Assembly (NCBI RefSeq): GCF_039528175.1 | Contig: NZ_BAAALH010000001.1 | Location: forward strand, 744,001 to 808,000 | DNA from: Citricoccus alkalitolerans | GTDB taxonomy: Bacteria > Actinomycetota > Actinomycetes > Actinomycetales > Micrococcaceae | Reading direction: 5' to 3' | DNA length: 64,000 bases | Shown: positions 8,747 through 16,498 of the stretch, piece after piece | How the letters are laid out: every line of letters begins with the position of its first letter | Numbering within the stretch: the stretch's first letter is position 1 | The notes under the pieces: model-generated | Database searches by the model: none | Seen by the model: only the letters and a program-made list of their open reading frames with translations | What the model was told of the DNA's origin: nothing | Program-made: the position numbers and the translations under genes

Positions 8747-9403
8747 TCAGGCGTCCGACCCGGTATAGAAGCCGTACGTGGCGTCCGCCGCGCGGGCGGC
8801 CACCGTGGGATCCGCGCCGGCGGACACGTGGGCGGCCGCCCAACCGTCAGCGGCTCCGCGGTAGAACCGCTTCCCCTCCTCGGTGACGGCCCAGGCCTCG
8901 GCCTCCTGGGGCGAGAGGGAGCCTTCGACGGCACCGAGGTGCAATCCCAGGCCCAGCAGGCCGCCATCCCAGCCCACCCCGGTGGCGCCGGGGCCATAGG
9001 TGTCCCACATTCCGTCCGGCAGATCTGCTACTCGGGCGACGTGTTCGAGGATGAGTCGCGTCGAGTCGCCCTCGGCGGCCAGGCGCACGGTCACCCAGGA
9101 AAGGCCGCCGCCGAACTCCCAGGTGATCCGGTAGCGTGCCGTGCCGTCCGCGGGAGGGGTGCATTCCAGCACGGTGCCGCCGGCATTGCCCTCGAGCTGA
9201 TACTGGCCGTCGAGGCTGAGGTCGCCGCTGACCGGTAGGAACCACCGGGCGATGCGATCGGCTGTGGTGACCGCCTCCCACACGTCCTCAAGCCCTGCCG
9301 GGTAGGTCTGCTCGAGGGTCTGGACGTGCGAGGGTTCGCCGTCCCGGTCCTCGGATGAGAGGCCGCGTGTGACGGCGGAGAGTTGGTTCCGGATATCGAC
9401 CAT
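8747..9403 (-). CDS. SRPBCC/AHSA1-domain protein
   Basis: 218 aa. START-like helix-grip fold of the AHSA1 (activator of Hsp90 ATPase homologue) type: LEQTYPAGLEDVWEAVTTADRIARWF is the characteristic N-terminal strand and helix, followed by GGTVLECTPP and TRLILEHVAR. Such proteins bind hydrophobic ligands; the specific role is unknown. The ATG at 9403 lies one base after the TGA of the ArsR gene and has AGGAG upstream inside that gene, so translation is coupled. An ArsR repressor followed by an AHSA1 protein is a very common actinobacterial pair. The longer upstream frame is just the arsR-like gene in another register. Confidence 0.88.
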   Translation of the reverse strand: MVDIRNQLSAVTRGLSSEDRDGEPSHVQTLEQTYPAGLEDVWEAVTTADRIARWFLPVSGDLSLDGQYQLEGNAGGTVLECTPPADGTARYRITWEFGGGLSWVTVRLAAEGDSTRLILEHVARVADLPDGMWDTYGPGATGVGWDGGLLGLGLHLGAVEGSLSPQEAEAWAVTEEGKRFYRGAADGWAAAHVSAGADPTVAARAADATYGFYTGSDA

Positions 9404-9404
9404 G

Positions 9405-9806
9405 TCATGACTCCTGATGGGGTGGATGGTGGTGTTCGGTGTCGTCCGCCGTGGGCTCCACTGCTGCACGTTCAGCGGCCAGTCTCCGCTGGCGTTTGCC
9501 CCGGGCCAACTCGGTGCCCAGGGCATCCAGCCTCGGCCGCCAGAACTGCTCGAACGGACTGAGCCAGTCGCTGGCCTCTCGGGGCCCCTGGGGGTCTACC
9601 GCGTACAGCCGCCGTGTGCCCTGGGGCCGCACGGTGGCGAAGCCGTGATCGCGAAGGACCTTCAGCTGCTGCGAGACCGCCGGCTGGCTGATCCCGAACT
9701 CGGCCTGCACCTGGGTACCGACCTCTCCTGCGCTGAGCTCGCCCCCGGCCAGCATCTCAAGGATGCGGCGCCGGACGGGGTCACCGAGGACATCGAGAGC
9801 GTGCAT
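9405..9806 (-). CDS. ArsR-family winged-helix transcriptional repressor
   Basis: 133 aa. Begins MHALDVLGDPVRRRILEMLA, the standard start of ArsR-type regulators, then the HTH ISQPAVSQQLKVLRDHGFA and wing RPQGTRRLYAVDPQG. No metal-binding ELCVCDL motif is present, so it belongs to the metal-independent group that accompanies SRPBCC genes. The C-terminus is charged and His-rich (TEHHHPPHQ). The start is placed at ATG 9806 because the sequence upstream does not resemble the family. A palindrome upstream (9834-9847) is a candidate operator for self-repression. Confidence 0.9.
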   Translation of the reverse strand: MHALDVLGDPVRRRILEMLAGGELSAGEVGTQVQAEFGISQPAVSQQLKVLRDHGFATVRPQGTRRLYAVDPQGPREASDWLSPFEQFWRPRLDALGTELARGKRQRRLAAERAAVEPTADDTEHHHPPHQES

Positions 9807-9833
9807 GGATCCATGCTGGCACCGATCCTTATA

Positions 9834-9847
9834 TAAGCCAAGGCTTA
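9834..9847. promoter_or_regulatory. Candidate operator of the ArsR-SRPBCC operon
   Basis: TAAGCC and GGCTTA form a perfect 6-bp inverted repeat with a 2-nt centre, 28 bp upstream of the ArsR start. It adjoins an A/T-rich TTATATAAG element on the minus strand that could supply the -10 region. Position and symmetry fit an autoregulatory operator; binding is inferred only. Confidence 0.5.
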
Positions 9848-9884
9848 AACAATGGCTTTCGGTTATGAAGGGCTCGGGCATTAA

Positions 9885-9920
9885 CCACGAAGGCCCCGGA
9901 CGGATCCGGGGCCTTCGTGG
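9885..9920 (-). terminator. Hairpin terminator downstream of tRNA-Gly
   Basis: Perfect 16-bp stem (CCACGAAGGCCCCGGA and its complement) closed by a CGGA loop, 9 bp beyond the 3' end of the minus-strand tRNA gene. Only a short T/A stretch follows. It also separates the tRNA from the arsR-like operon, which runs in the same direction. Confidence 0.8.
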
Positions 9921-9928
9921 TGTGGCGG

Positions 9929-9999
9929 AGGGGATGACGGGAATCGAACCCGCGTAGCCAGTTTGGAAGACTGGGGCTCTACCATTGAGCTACATCCCC
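9929..9999 (-). tRNA. tRNA-Gly(TCC)
   Basis: 71-nt cloverleaf on the minus strand: acceptor GGGGATG/CATCCCC, D arm GCTC...GAGC, anticodon arm CCAGT-CTTCCAA-ACTGG with anticodon TCC, and a T arm containing TTCGATT. The 3' CCA is not encoded in full. It is the first of two tRNA genes in this region. Confidence 0.95.
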
Positions 10000-10106
10000 G
10001 CAGCGTCGGCCGATATGTGTGTCCCTAGGGGCATCTACCGAACGCAGCGAGGATGATCGTATCAAGCAGTGGGTGTGAGCAGCAAAACAGCCACATGTCG
10101 GCGCGG

Positions 10107-10147
10107 CGCAGAAATGCGGCTTGGGCTTGAACGCCGCAGAAATGCGG
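10107..10147 (+). repeat. Two 13-bp palindromic direct repeats at the tRNA-Pro promoter
   Basis: CGCAGAAATGCGG occurs at 10107-10119 and at 10135-10147, 28 bp apart. Each copy is itself an inverted repeat (CGCA-gaaa-TGCG). The second copy fills most of the spacer of the candidate tRNA-Pro promoter. Either transcription-factor sites or a local duplication are possible. Confidence 0.6.
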
Positions 10148-10155
10148 AGTATGGG
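10127..10155 (+). promoter_or_regulatory. Candidate promoter of tRNA-Pro
   Basis: TTGAAC (10127-10132), a 17-bp spacer and TATGGG (10150-10155), about 50 bp upstream of the tRNA. Spacing is ideal for a SigA-type promoter although the -10 box is imperfect. A further TACACT hexamer at about 10167 is an alternative -10 element. Confidence 0.45.
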
Positions 10156-10204
10156 GCCGTCATGCGTACACTGGTCTCTGGCCAGAAATGGCCAGGGCCG
10201 TCTG

Positions 10205-10278
10205 CGGGGTGTAGCTCAGCTTGGTAGAGCGCGCGCTTTGGGAGCGTGAGGCCGCAGGTTCAAATCCTGTCACCCCGA
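10205..10278 (+). tRNA. tRNA-Pro(TGG)
   Basis: 74-nt cloverleaf: acceptor CGGGGTG/CACCCCG, D arm AGCTC...GAGCG, anticodon loop TTTGGGA with anticodon TGG, T arm CAGG-TTCAAAT-CCTG. The discriminator base is A and CCA is not encoded. It lies 107 bp upstream of tig. Confidence 0.95.
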
Positions 10279-10385
10279 CGTCATGGTCGCCCCGCTTGCC
10301 GGGGCGGCCTGATTCACCGGATGCCCGACGGCCGGGCCCATCCGCGCCATATAGACGAGACGATCAATCCACACAGGAGTCCCAC

Positions 10386-12095
10386 GTGGTCAAGAGCACC
10401 GCAGAAAACCTCAGCCCGACCCGGGTCAAGCTGGACGTCGAGGTCCCCTTCGAGGACCTCAAGCCGCGCCTGGACCAGGCCTACAAGACGGTGGCGAACC
10501 AGATCCAGGTCCCCGGCTTCCGCAAGGGCAAGGTTCCTGCGCGCCTCATCGACCAGCGGGTCGGCCGTGGCTACGTGGTGGAGACGGCCGTCAATGAGGG
10601 CCTGAACGACTACTACCAGGAAGCCCTGACCCAGACCGAGACCACCCCGATGGCACGTCCCGAGGTCGAGGTCACCTCCATGCCCGGCGTCGACGGCGAG
10701 GCCGAGGGCCCGCTGAAGTTCAGCGTCGAGGTGGACATCCGTCCCGAGATCGAGCTGCCCGACTACAAGGGACTCAAGGTCACCGTCGAGCCGGCCGCCG
10801 CGTCCGAGGAGGACGAGCAGAAGGCCCTCGACGAACTGCGTTCCCGCTTCGGAACCCTCAAGACCGTCGAGCGCCCCGCCGCCAAGGACGACTTCGTCAC
10901 CATCACCCTGACCGCCACGGTCGGGGACGAGCAGGTTGACCATGCCGAGGACCTGTCCTACCAGGTCGGAGCCGGCACCATGCTCGACGGCATGGATGAG
11001 GCTCTCGAGGGCCTGTCCGCCGGTGAAGACGCGGTCTTCGAGACTGTCCTGGCCGGTGGCGACCACTCCGGCGAGAAGGCCACCGTGAAGGTCATCCTCG
11101 GTAGCGTCAAGGAGCGCGAGCTGCCCGAGGCTGACGACGACTTCGCCCAGCTGGCCTCCGAATTCGACACCATCGACGAGCTCAAGGCCGACCTGAAGGA
11201 GAAGGCCGCCGAAGGCGCCGTCACCGGACAGGGCATCGAGGCCCGTGACAAGGTCCTCGAGGAGCTCGTGAAGCTCGTCGAGGTGCCGGTCCCCGACTCC
11301 GTGGTCAACGAGCAGATTGAACAGCACTTCTCCCAGCAGGGTCACTCGGAGGGCGACGATCACGACACCGCGGAGCACCGCGCCGAGGTGGAGTCGAACG
11401 CCCGAGAGGCCTTCCGCAACGAGATCATCCTCGACAAGGTCGCCGACGCCGAAGAGGTCGGCGTGGACCAGGGCGAACTGATCGAGTACATCATCTCCAC
11501 CTCCCAGCAGTACGGCATGGACCCGAACCAGTTCGCCCAGATGCTGGACCAGGCCGGCCAGGTGCCGATGATCATGGGCGAGGTCCGCCGCCGCAAGGCT
11601 CTCGCCAAGGTCCTCGAGTACGCCGTGGTCACCGACACCGCCGGCAACACCGTTGACCTGACCTCCTTCGTCACCCCAGGAGGCGAAGACGGCGTTGCCT
11701 CGGCCGACTCCGCAGATTCTGCGGATTCTGCTGATTCGGCCGACTCCGCGGATTCTGCGGATTCCGCTCCGTCAGCGGATTCCCCGGCCGAGGCGGAGAA
11801 GGCCCCCGCCAAGAAGGCCCCGGCGAAGAAGGCCCCGGCCAAGACCGCCGCTGCCAAGAAGGCTGAAGAAGAGGGCGCGGCGGATGCCGAGGAGGCTCCC
11901 GCTCCGAAGACCGCAGCGAAGAAGGCTCCTGCCAAGACCGCAGCGAAGAAGGCTCCTGCCAAGGCTCCGGCCAAGACCGCCGCTGCCAAGAAGGCTGGGG
12001 CCGAGGGTGAGGAGAAGGCGCCCGCCAAGAAGGCACCTGCCAAGAAGGCTCCTGCCAAGAAGGCTCCGATCGAGGCCGCTGACACAGCCGAGTGA
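10386..12095 (+). CDS. tig: Trigger factor with long Ala-Asp-Ser and Lys-Ala-Pro repeat tail
   Basis: 569 aa; ribosome-associated chaperone and peptidyl-prolyl isomerase. The ribosome-binding N-domain has the signature VPGFRKGKVPARL (about residue 40), followed by the FKBP-like PPIase domain and the helical C-domain ending near residue 435. A further stretch of about 130 residues is not part of the canonical fold: seven tandem ADS triplets, then lysine-rich KKAPAKKAPAK and KTAAAKK units like histone H1 tails. The start is GTG 10386 with AGGAG seven bases upstream; the open frame further upstream runs into tRNA-Pro and is not coding. Upstream of the clpP1-clpP2-clpX cluster, a conserved order. 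Confidence 0.95.
   Translation: MVKSTAENLSPTRVKLDVEVPFEDLKPRLDQAYKTVANQIQVPGFRKGKVPARLIDQRVGRGYVVETAVNEGLNDYYQEALTQTETTPMARPEVEVTSMPGVDGEAEGPLKFSVEVDIRPEIELPDYKGLKVTVEPAAASEEDEQKALDELRSRFGTLKTVERPAAKDDFVTITLTATVGDEQVDHAEDLSYQVGAGTMLDGMDEALEGLSAGEDAVFETVLAGGDHSGEKATVKVILGSVKERELPEADDDFAQLASEFDTIDELKADLKEKAAEGAVTGQGIEARDKVLEELVKLVEVPVPDSVVNEQIEQHFSQQGHSEGDDHDTAEHRAEVESNAREAFRNEIILDKVADAEEVGVDQGELIEYIISTSQQYGMDPNQFAQMLDQAGQVPMIMGEVRRRKALAKVLEYAVVTDTAGNTVDLTSFVTPGGEDGVASADSADSADSADSADSADSADSAPSADSPAEAEKAPAKKAPAKKAPAKTAAAKKAEEEGAADAEEAPAPKTAAKKAPAKTAAKKAPAKAPAKTAAAKKAGAEGEEKAPAKKAPAKKAPAKKAPIEAADTAE
11701..11766 (+). repeat. 9-bp tandem repeat encoding (Ala-Asp-Ser)7 in tig
   Basis: Seven consecutive GCN-GAY-TCN units, slightly diverged at third positions, translate to ADS repeats at the junction between the Tig core and its basic tail. 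The 9-bp period keeps the frame, so copy number could vary between strains without breaking the gene. Confidence 0.85.
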
Positions 12096-12156
12096 TCGCC
12101 GAACCACCGGCCGCCCGCCGAAGGTGACCCCACCGGATGGCCTGTGACGGGAGTCG

Positions 12157-12228
12157 AACGCCCGNNNNNNNNNNNNNNNNNNNNNNNNNNNNNNNNNNNN
12201 NNNNNNNNNNNNNNGGCCCGGGCGTTTT
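12157..12228 (+). terminator. tig terminator hairpin interrupted by a 50-N assembly gap
   Basis: N's fill 12165-12214. The left flank ends AACGCCCG and the right flank starts GGCCCGGGCGTTTT. The right arm GGCCCGGGCGTT is complementary to AACGCCCGGGCC, whose first eight bases are exactly the left flank. The gap therefore appears to cover the rest of the left arm and the loop of a strong GC hairpin followed by T's. The 50-N length is probably a placeholder. The rest of the tig-clpP1 gap (12096-12408) shows no gene; the clpP1 promoter is presumably between 12229 and 12390 but I see no clear one. Confidence 0.7.
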
Positions 12229-12408
12229 GGCGACCGGATCAGGGAGGCGGCCGCCGGCGTCGTCCATGCACGCCAACAGCGAACAGTAGGGTCAGGAGGG
12301 CCCGGGTGGCGCCGTTGGACAGTAGTCTCGATCCAAGACCAGTGCCGGACGTGTACCACCAGGTGCCGTCGTCGCATGTGAAGTCCATCTGAAGGAAGGC
12401 AGGGCGCC

Positions 12409-13032
12409 ATGTCCGCATCGTCCACTGCTCCCCGTATGGCGTCGGTTGATCCGGCGGCCCGCGAGGACTACATCTACAACCGTCTGCTCAAGGAACGCAT
12501 CATCTGGCTGGGCTCCGAGGTGATGGACGAGAACGCCAACGCGATCTGCTCCCAGATGCTCCTGCTCTCCGCCGAGGACCCGGAGAAGGACATCTACCTG
12601 TACATCAATTCCCCGGGCGGCTCCATCACCGCTGGCATGGCGATCTACGACACGATGAAGTACATCCCGAACGACACGGTCACCGTCGCCACCGGCATGG
12701 CAGCCTCCATGGGCCAGTTCCTGCTGTCCTCGGGCACGCCGGGCAAGCGCTATGCCACCCCGCACGCCCGCATTCTGATGCACCAGCCCTCCGGCGGCAT
12801 CGGCGGCACCGAGTCGGACATCCGCATCCAGGCGCAGCTGATCCTGCACATGAAGCAGGTCATGGCCGAACTCACCGCGGAGCAGACCGGCCAGACCGTG
12901 GAGACCATCCTCAAAGACAACGAGCGGGACAAGTGGTTCACCGCCACGGAGGGCCTGGAATACGGGTTCTTCGACCACATCGCCGAACGTGCCGGAACCG
13001 TGTCCGGCGGCGGTGGCGTGGACAACTCCTGA
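12409..13032 (+). CDS. clpP1: ATP-dependent Clp protease proteolytic subunit ClpP1
   Basis: 207 aa. Serine protease subunit forming heptameric rings; in actinobacteria ClpP1 and ClpP2 form mixed two-ring barrels loaded by ClpX or ClpC. Catalytic triad residues are Ser100 (GMAASMGQF), His125 (MHQPSGG) and Asp174 (NERDKWF). The glycine-rich oligomerisation strand INSPGGSITAG is intact. GAAGGA precedes the ATG. clpP2 starts 67 nt downstream and clpX follows. Confidence 0.97.
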   Translation: MSASSTAPRMASVDPAAREDYIYNRLLKERIIWLGSEVMDENANAICSQMLLLSAEDPEKDIYLYINSPGGSITAGMAIYDTMKYIPNDTVTVATGMAASMGQFLLSSGTPGKRYATPHARILMHQPSGGIGGTESDIRIQAQLILHMKQVMAELTAEQTGQTVETILKDNERDKWFTATEGLEYGFFDHIAERAGTVSGGGGVDNS

Positions 13033-13099
13033 TCCGGCCCCGGCCGCCCCAGGACAGTCCTCCCCACCCCACAGACCCTTCGCCCAGGAGAAACCAGAC

Positions 13100-13780
13100 A
13101 TGAACCACTTCACCACGGGAACACCGACCGGAATGCCCTCCGGTGCCGGTCAGTCGGCGCCGAGCAACCGCTATGTCCTGCCCCAGTTCGAGGAGCGCAC
13201 GCCCTACGGCTTCAAGCGCAACGACCCCTACGCCAAGCTGTTCGAGGACCGCATCGTGTTCCTCGGCTCCCAGGTGGATGACGTCTCCGCGGATGACATC
13301 ATGGCCCAGCTGCTCGTGCTGGAGTCCATGGACTCGGAGCGGGACATCACCCTGTACATCAACTCGCCGGGTGGCTCGTTCACCGCGATGACCGCGATTT
13401 ACGACACCATGCAGTTCGTCCGTCCCGAGATCCAGACCGTGTGCCTGGGCCAGGCGGCCTCGGCCGCGGCCGTGCTTCTGGCCGCAGGAGCGCCGGGCAA
13501 GCGTCTGGCCCTGCCGAACGCCCGCGTGCTGATCCACCAGCCATCCATGGGTGGGGACCGTGGCACCGCCACGGACCTGCAGATCCACGCCGAGGAACTG
13601 TTGCGGATCCGCACCTGGATGGAGGAGACGCTCGCCATGCACACCAACAAGTCGGCGGAGCAGATCCGCCAGGACATCGACCGGGACAAGTTCCTCTCGG
13701 CCCAGGGCGCCAAGGACTACGGCCTGGTGGACGAGGTCCTCGAGTCCCGGAAGATCACCCGCCCGCAGCTCTCCAACTGA
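13100..13780 (+). CDS. clpP2: ATP-dependent Clp protease proteolytic subunit ClpP2
   Basis: 226 aa. Second, non-identical ClpP subunit: Ser121 in GQAASAAAV, His146 in IHQPSMGG, Asp196 in DIDRDKF. The GQAASAA version of the active-site strand is characteristic of ClpP2. Start at ATG 13100 with AGGAG nine bases upstream; the frame is open further upstream into clpP1 but lacks a ribosome binding site there. Expected to be co-transcribed with clpP1. Confidence 0.97.
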   Translation: MNHFTTGTPTGMPSGAGQSAPSNRYVLPQFEERTPYGFKRNDPYAKLFEDRIVFLGSQVDDVSADDIMAQLLVLESMDSERDITLYINSPGGSFTAMTAIYDTMQFVRPEIQTVCLGQAASAAAVLLAAGAPGKRLALPNARVLIHQPSMGGDRGTATDLQIHAEELLRIRTWMEETLAMHTNKSAEQIRQDIDRDKFLSAQGAKDYGLVDEVLESRKITRPQLSN

Positions 13781-13849
13781 TCAGGGCCGCCGGTGGCCCC
13801 CGACCGTGTGAGCGGCGGCGGGGACCGCTGGGGACCAGGGAATGGCCCG

Positions 13850-13900
13850 ACGGCGGCCCACGCCTGGACGTGCTGCGTCACGTCCGGTGTGGGCCGCCGT
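13850..13900 (+). terminator. Hairpin terminator after clpP1-clpP2
   Basis: Near-perfect inverted repeat with arms of about 22 bp (ACGGCGGCCCAC... paired with ...GTGGGCCGCCGT) around a small loop, located between clpP2 and clpX. It suggests that clpX, which starts about 100 bp later, is also expressed from its own promoter. Confidence 0.7.
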
Positions 13901-13998
13901 TGCAATCCACCGTCCTAACGTGTCCACCCCCTAAGCTGTAATGGCAGTACCCCGGGCAGCTTCGTCTGGAGGCCCGACCCAATCGAGGAGATTCCCGC

Positions 13999-15312
13999 AT
14001 GGCCCGCATCGGTGAAAGCGCCGACCTGCTCAAGTGCTCATTCTGTGGAAAGAGCCAGAAGCAGGTCCGGAAACTGATCGCCGGACCCGGCGTCTACATC
14101 TGCGACGAGTGCATCGAGCTGTGCAACGAGATCATCGAGGAGGAGCTCTCCGAGGTCGCGGAGACCGCCGAGGTTGAGCTGCCCAAGCCCCGGGAGATCT
14201 ACGACTTCCTCGAGGAGTACGTGATCGGCCAACCCGATGCCAAGCGGTCCCTCGCCGTCGCCGTGTACAACCACTACAAGCGCATCCGCTCCGGACAGCA
14301 GTCCACGCAGGCCAAGAGTGACTCCTTCGCCGACCGCTCGGCCGAGGAAACCGACGAGCTGGCGGATGTGGAGGTCGGCAAGTCCAACATCCTGCTCGTG
14401 GGCCCCACTGGGTCCGGCAAGACCTACCTCGCCCAGACCCTGGCCAAGAAGCTCAACGTGCCGTTCGCCGTGGCGGACGCCACGTCGTTGACGGAGGCGG
14501 GCTATGTGGGCGAGGACGTCGAGAACATCCTCCTCAAGCTCATCCAGGCCGCTGACTATGACGTCAAGAAGGCCGAGCAGGGCATCATCTACATCGACGA
14601 GATCGACAAGATCTCGCGCAAGTCCGAGAACCCCTCCATCACCCGGGACGTCTCGGGCGAGGGAGTCCAGCAGGCCCTGCTGAAGATCCTGGAGGGCACC
14701 ACCGCCGCGGTCCCGCCACAGGGCGGCCGCAAGCACCCCCACCAGGAGTTCCTGCAGATCGACACGTCGAACGTCTTGTTCATTGTGGCCGGGGCCTTCG
14801 CCGGCCTGGACGAGATCATCTCCTCGCGTGCCGGGTCCAAGGGCATCGGGTTCGGTGCGCCGATCAACACCATCGGCAAGCGGGACGTGTCCTACTCGGA
14901 CGTGCGCCCGGAGGACTTGCTGAAGTTCGGCCTGATCCCCGAGTTCATCGGCCGCCTGCCCGTGATCACCACGGTGGACAACCTGGACCATGAGCAGCTC
15001 ATCAACATCCTGACCAAGCCCCGGAACGCCCTGGTGAAGCAGTACCAGAAGATGTTCCTCATGGACGGCGTCGAGCTGCAGTTCGAGGATGAGGCGCTGG
15101 ACGCGGTGGTCGAGCAGGCCGAGGAGCGGGGGACCGGCGCCCGAGGGCTGCGCTCCATCCTGGAGGAGGTCCTCAAACCGGTCATGTTCGACCTGCCCTC
15201 CCGCGAGGACATCGCCACCGTGGTCATCACCGGTGATGTGGTCCGCGAGGGGACCGAGCCCACGCTGATCTCCCGCGAGGTGCAGCGCAAACGCCGTACC
15301 AAGTCCGCCTGA
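13999..15312 (+). CDS. clpX: ATP-dependent Clp protease ATP-binding subunit ClpX
   Basis: 437 aa. AAA+ unfoldase that delivers substrates to ClpP. N-terminal zinc-binding domain with Cys13/Cys16 and Cys35/Cys38 (CSFCGKSQ...ICDEC), Walker A GPTGSGKT at about 135-142, Walker B IIYIDEID at about 196, and the pore loop region AGYVGEDVE. A GAGGAG ribosome binding site lies eight bases before the ATG. Full-length and free of oddities. Confidence 0.98.
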   Translation: MARIGESADLLKCSFCGKSQKQVRKLIAGPGVYICDECIELCNEIIEEELSEVAETAEVELPKPREIYDFLEEYVIGQPDAKRSLAVAVYNHYKRIRSGQQSTQAKSDSFADRSAEETDELADVEVGKSNILLVGPTGSGKTYLAQTLAKKLNVPFAVADATSLTEAGYVGEDVENILLKLIQAADYDVKKAEQGIIYIDEIDKISRKSENPSITRDVSGEGVQQALLKILEGTTAAVPPQGGRKHPHQEFLQIDTSNVLFIVAGAFAGLDEIISSRAGSKGIGFGAPINTIGKRDVSYSDVRPEDLLKFGLIPEFIGRLPVITTVDNLDHEQLINILTKPRNALVKQYQKMFLMDGVELQFEDEALDAVVEQAEERGTGARGLRSILEEVLKPVMFDLPSREDIATVVITGDVVREGTEPTLISREVQRKRRTKSA

Positions 15313-15384
15313 GTCCGCCGAGCCCCCAGTGGGTCCTCGCCGCGGACTAGTCCCGAACCACCCAGACGAATGCCAGGAGGCACC

Positions 15385-16032
15385 ATGACCGAGACCGCTA
15401 ACGCCAGGACGAGCGCCACCGAGGCGGGAACCCAGACCGTCGACTTCTGGTTCGACTCCGTCTGCCCGTTCGCCTGGATCACCTCACGCTGGATGCTGGA
15501 GGTCGAGAAGGTCCGCCCGATCAGGGTGAACTGGCACATCATGTCCCTCTCCGTCCTCAACGAGCACCAGGACCTGGACGAAGACTACCGCTCCATGCTC
15601 GATCGGGCGTGGCTGCCTGCCCGCGCCGCCACCCAGATCCAGGAACGCCACGGCAACGAGGCCATCGGCGCGTACTACACGGCCGTGGGCACCCGCATCC
15701 ACAACGAGAGGCAGAAGGACTTCGAGGCCGCCGTCCGCGGGGCGCTGGACGAGCTTGGTCTGGAGACCGAGGAGATCCTCGCTGCGGCCCGCACAGACGT
15801 GCTGGACGAGACGCTGCGGGCCTCCCATGGGGAAGGCATCGAGAAGGTCGGGGACGACGTCGGCACGCCAGTGGTCTCCTTCAACGGCACCGCCTTCTTC
15901 GGTCCGGTGATGACCCGCATCCCGCGCGGTGAGGAGGCCGGCCGGCTTTTCGATGCTGCGGTCACTCTCGCCGGATTCCCCTACTTCTACGAAATCAAGC
16001 GTTCCCGCACGACCAGCCCCCAGTTCGACTGA
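15385..16032 (+). CDS. DsbA-family protein, mycothiol-dependent nitroreductase (Rv2466c) type
   Basis: 215 aa thioredoxin-fold protein. The start TVDFWFDSVCPFAWITSRWM and the segment VNWHIMSLSVLNEHQDLDEDYR are typical of the actinobacterial family of M. tuberculosis Rv2466c, an oxidoreductase that uses mycothiol. No signal peptide, so cytoplasmic. The redox motif is CPFA (Cys27-Ala30): only the N-terminal Cys is kept, unlike the CPWC of Rv2466c, so a monothiol mechanism is likely. Start at ATG 15385, four bases after AGGAGG; ATG 15370 is in frame but lacks a site. It is a separate unit after clpX. Confidence 0.85.
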   Translation: MTETANARTSATEAGTQTVDFWFDSVCPFAWITSRWMLEVEKVRPIRVNWHIMSLSVLNEHQDLDEDYRSMLDRAWLPARAATQIQERHGNEAIGAYYTAVGTRIHNERQKDFEAAVRGALDELGLETEEILAAARTDVLDETLRASHGEGIEKVGDDVGTPVVSFNGTAFFGPVMTRIPRGEEAGRLFDAAVTLAGFPYFYEIKRSRTTSPQFD

Positions 16033-16108
16033 CGCTCGCTCGTCCGGTTCGACGGTTCGACGGGATTGTTTGCCGGCCCGGGCTTCCCGTGGTGCGCTGC
16101 GGGCGGGT

Positions 16109-16498
16109 TCAGCGCCTGCGGGCAATACGCCCGGCAGCCCGGATCATCGGGATCTGGAGTGGCAGACGCGCGAGCGTGATTGCCCTGATTCTCGGCGAGG
16201 CGTTCCGGGCACGCCACGCGTGGTAGAAATTCCCCGGCCAGACGGCCAGGAAGAGCACCTGAGCGGCCCGACCCCCCATGCGCCGGGTAGCCGGTACGGC
16301 CAGCAGCCCGGCGACCGCCAGTTCCGCCACGCCCGAACCGTAGGTCCAGGCACGGGCCGAGCCCGGCAGGGCGCGAGGGACGAGTCCATCGAAACCCCGA
16401 GGTTGCGCGAAGTGCAGAACGCCCATGCCCGCCAGGGCGGCGGCCATGGCTCCAGCTCGTCCCGTGCTCTCATCTCGTTTCAGGTCAGTTCGTGCCAT
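16109..16498 (-). CDS. DoxX-like small integral membrane protein
   Basis: 129 aa with about three to four hydrophobic helices: AGAMAAALAGMGVLHFAQP, then SGVAELAVAGLLAVPAT and AAQVLFLAVWPGNFYHAW. The GVLHF and PGNFYHAWRA segments resemble DoxX/DUF4267-like membrane proteins of unknown function. The C-terminus is Arg-rich. Its ATG lies inside the end of the RsbW-like gene (14-nt overlap), so it is the last gene of the partner-switching operon and probably translationally coupled. Whether it shares that pathway's function is unknown. Confidence 0.7.
   Translation of the reverse strand: MARTDLKRDESTGRAGAMAAALAGMGVLHFAQPRGFDGLVPRALPGSARAWTYGSGVAELAVAGLLAVPATRRMGGRAAQVLFLAVWPGNFYHAWRARNASPRIRAITLARLPLQIPMIRAAGRIARRR

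Noticed and set aside
12141..12164. Possible tRNA T-arm (GTTCGACTCCC on the minus strand) next to the N gap
   Set aside because: The stem does not pair as a T-arm, and the flanks of the gap instead complete a terminator hairpin.
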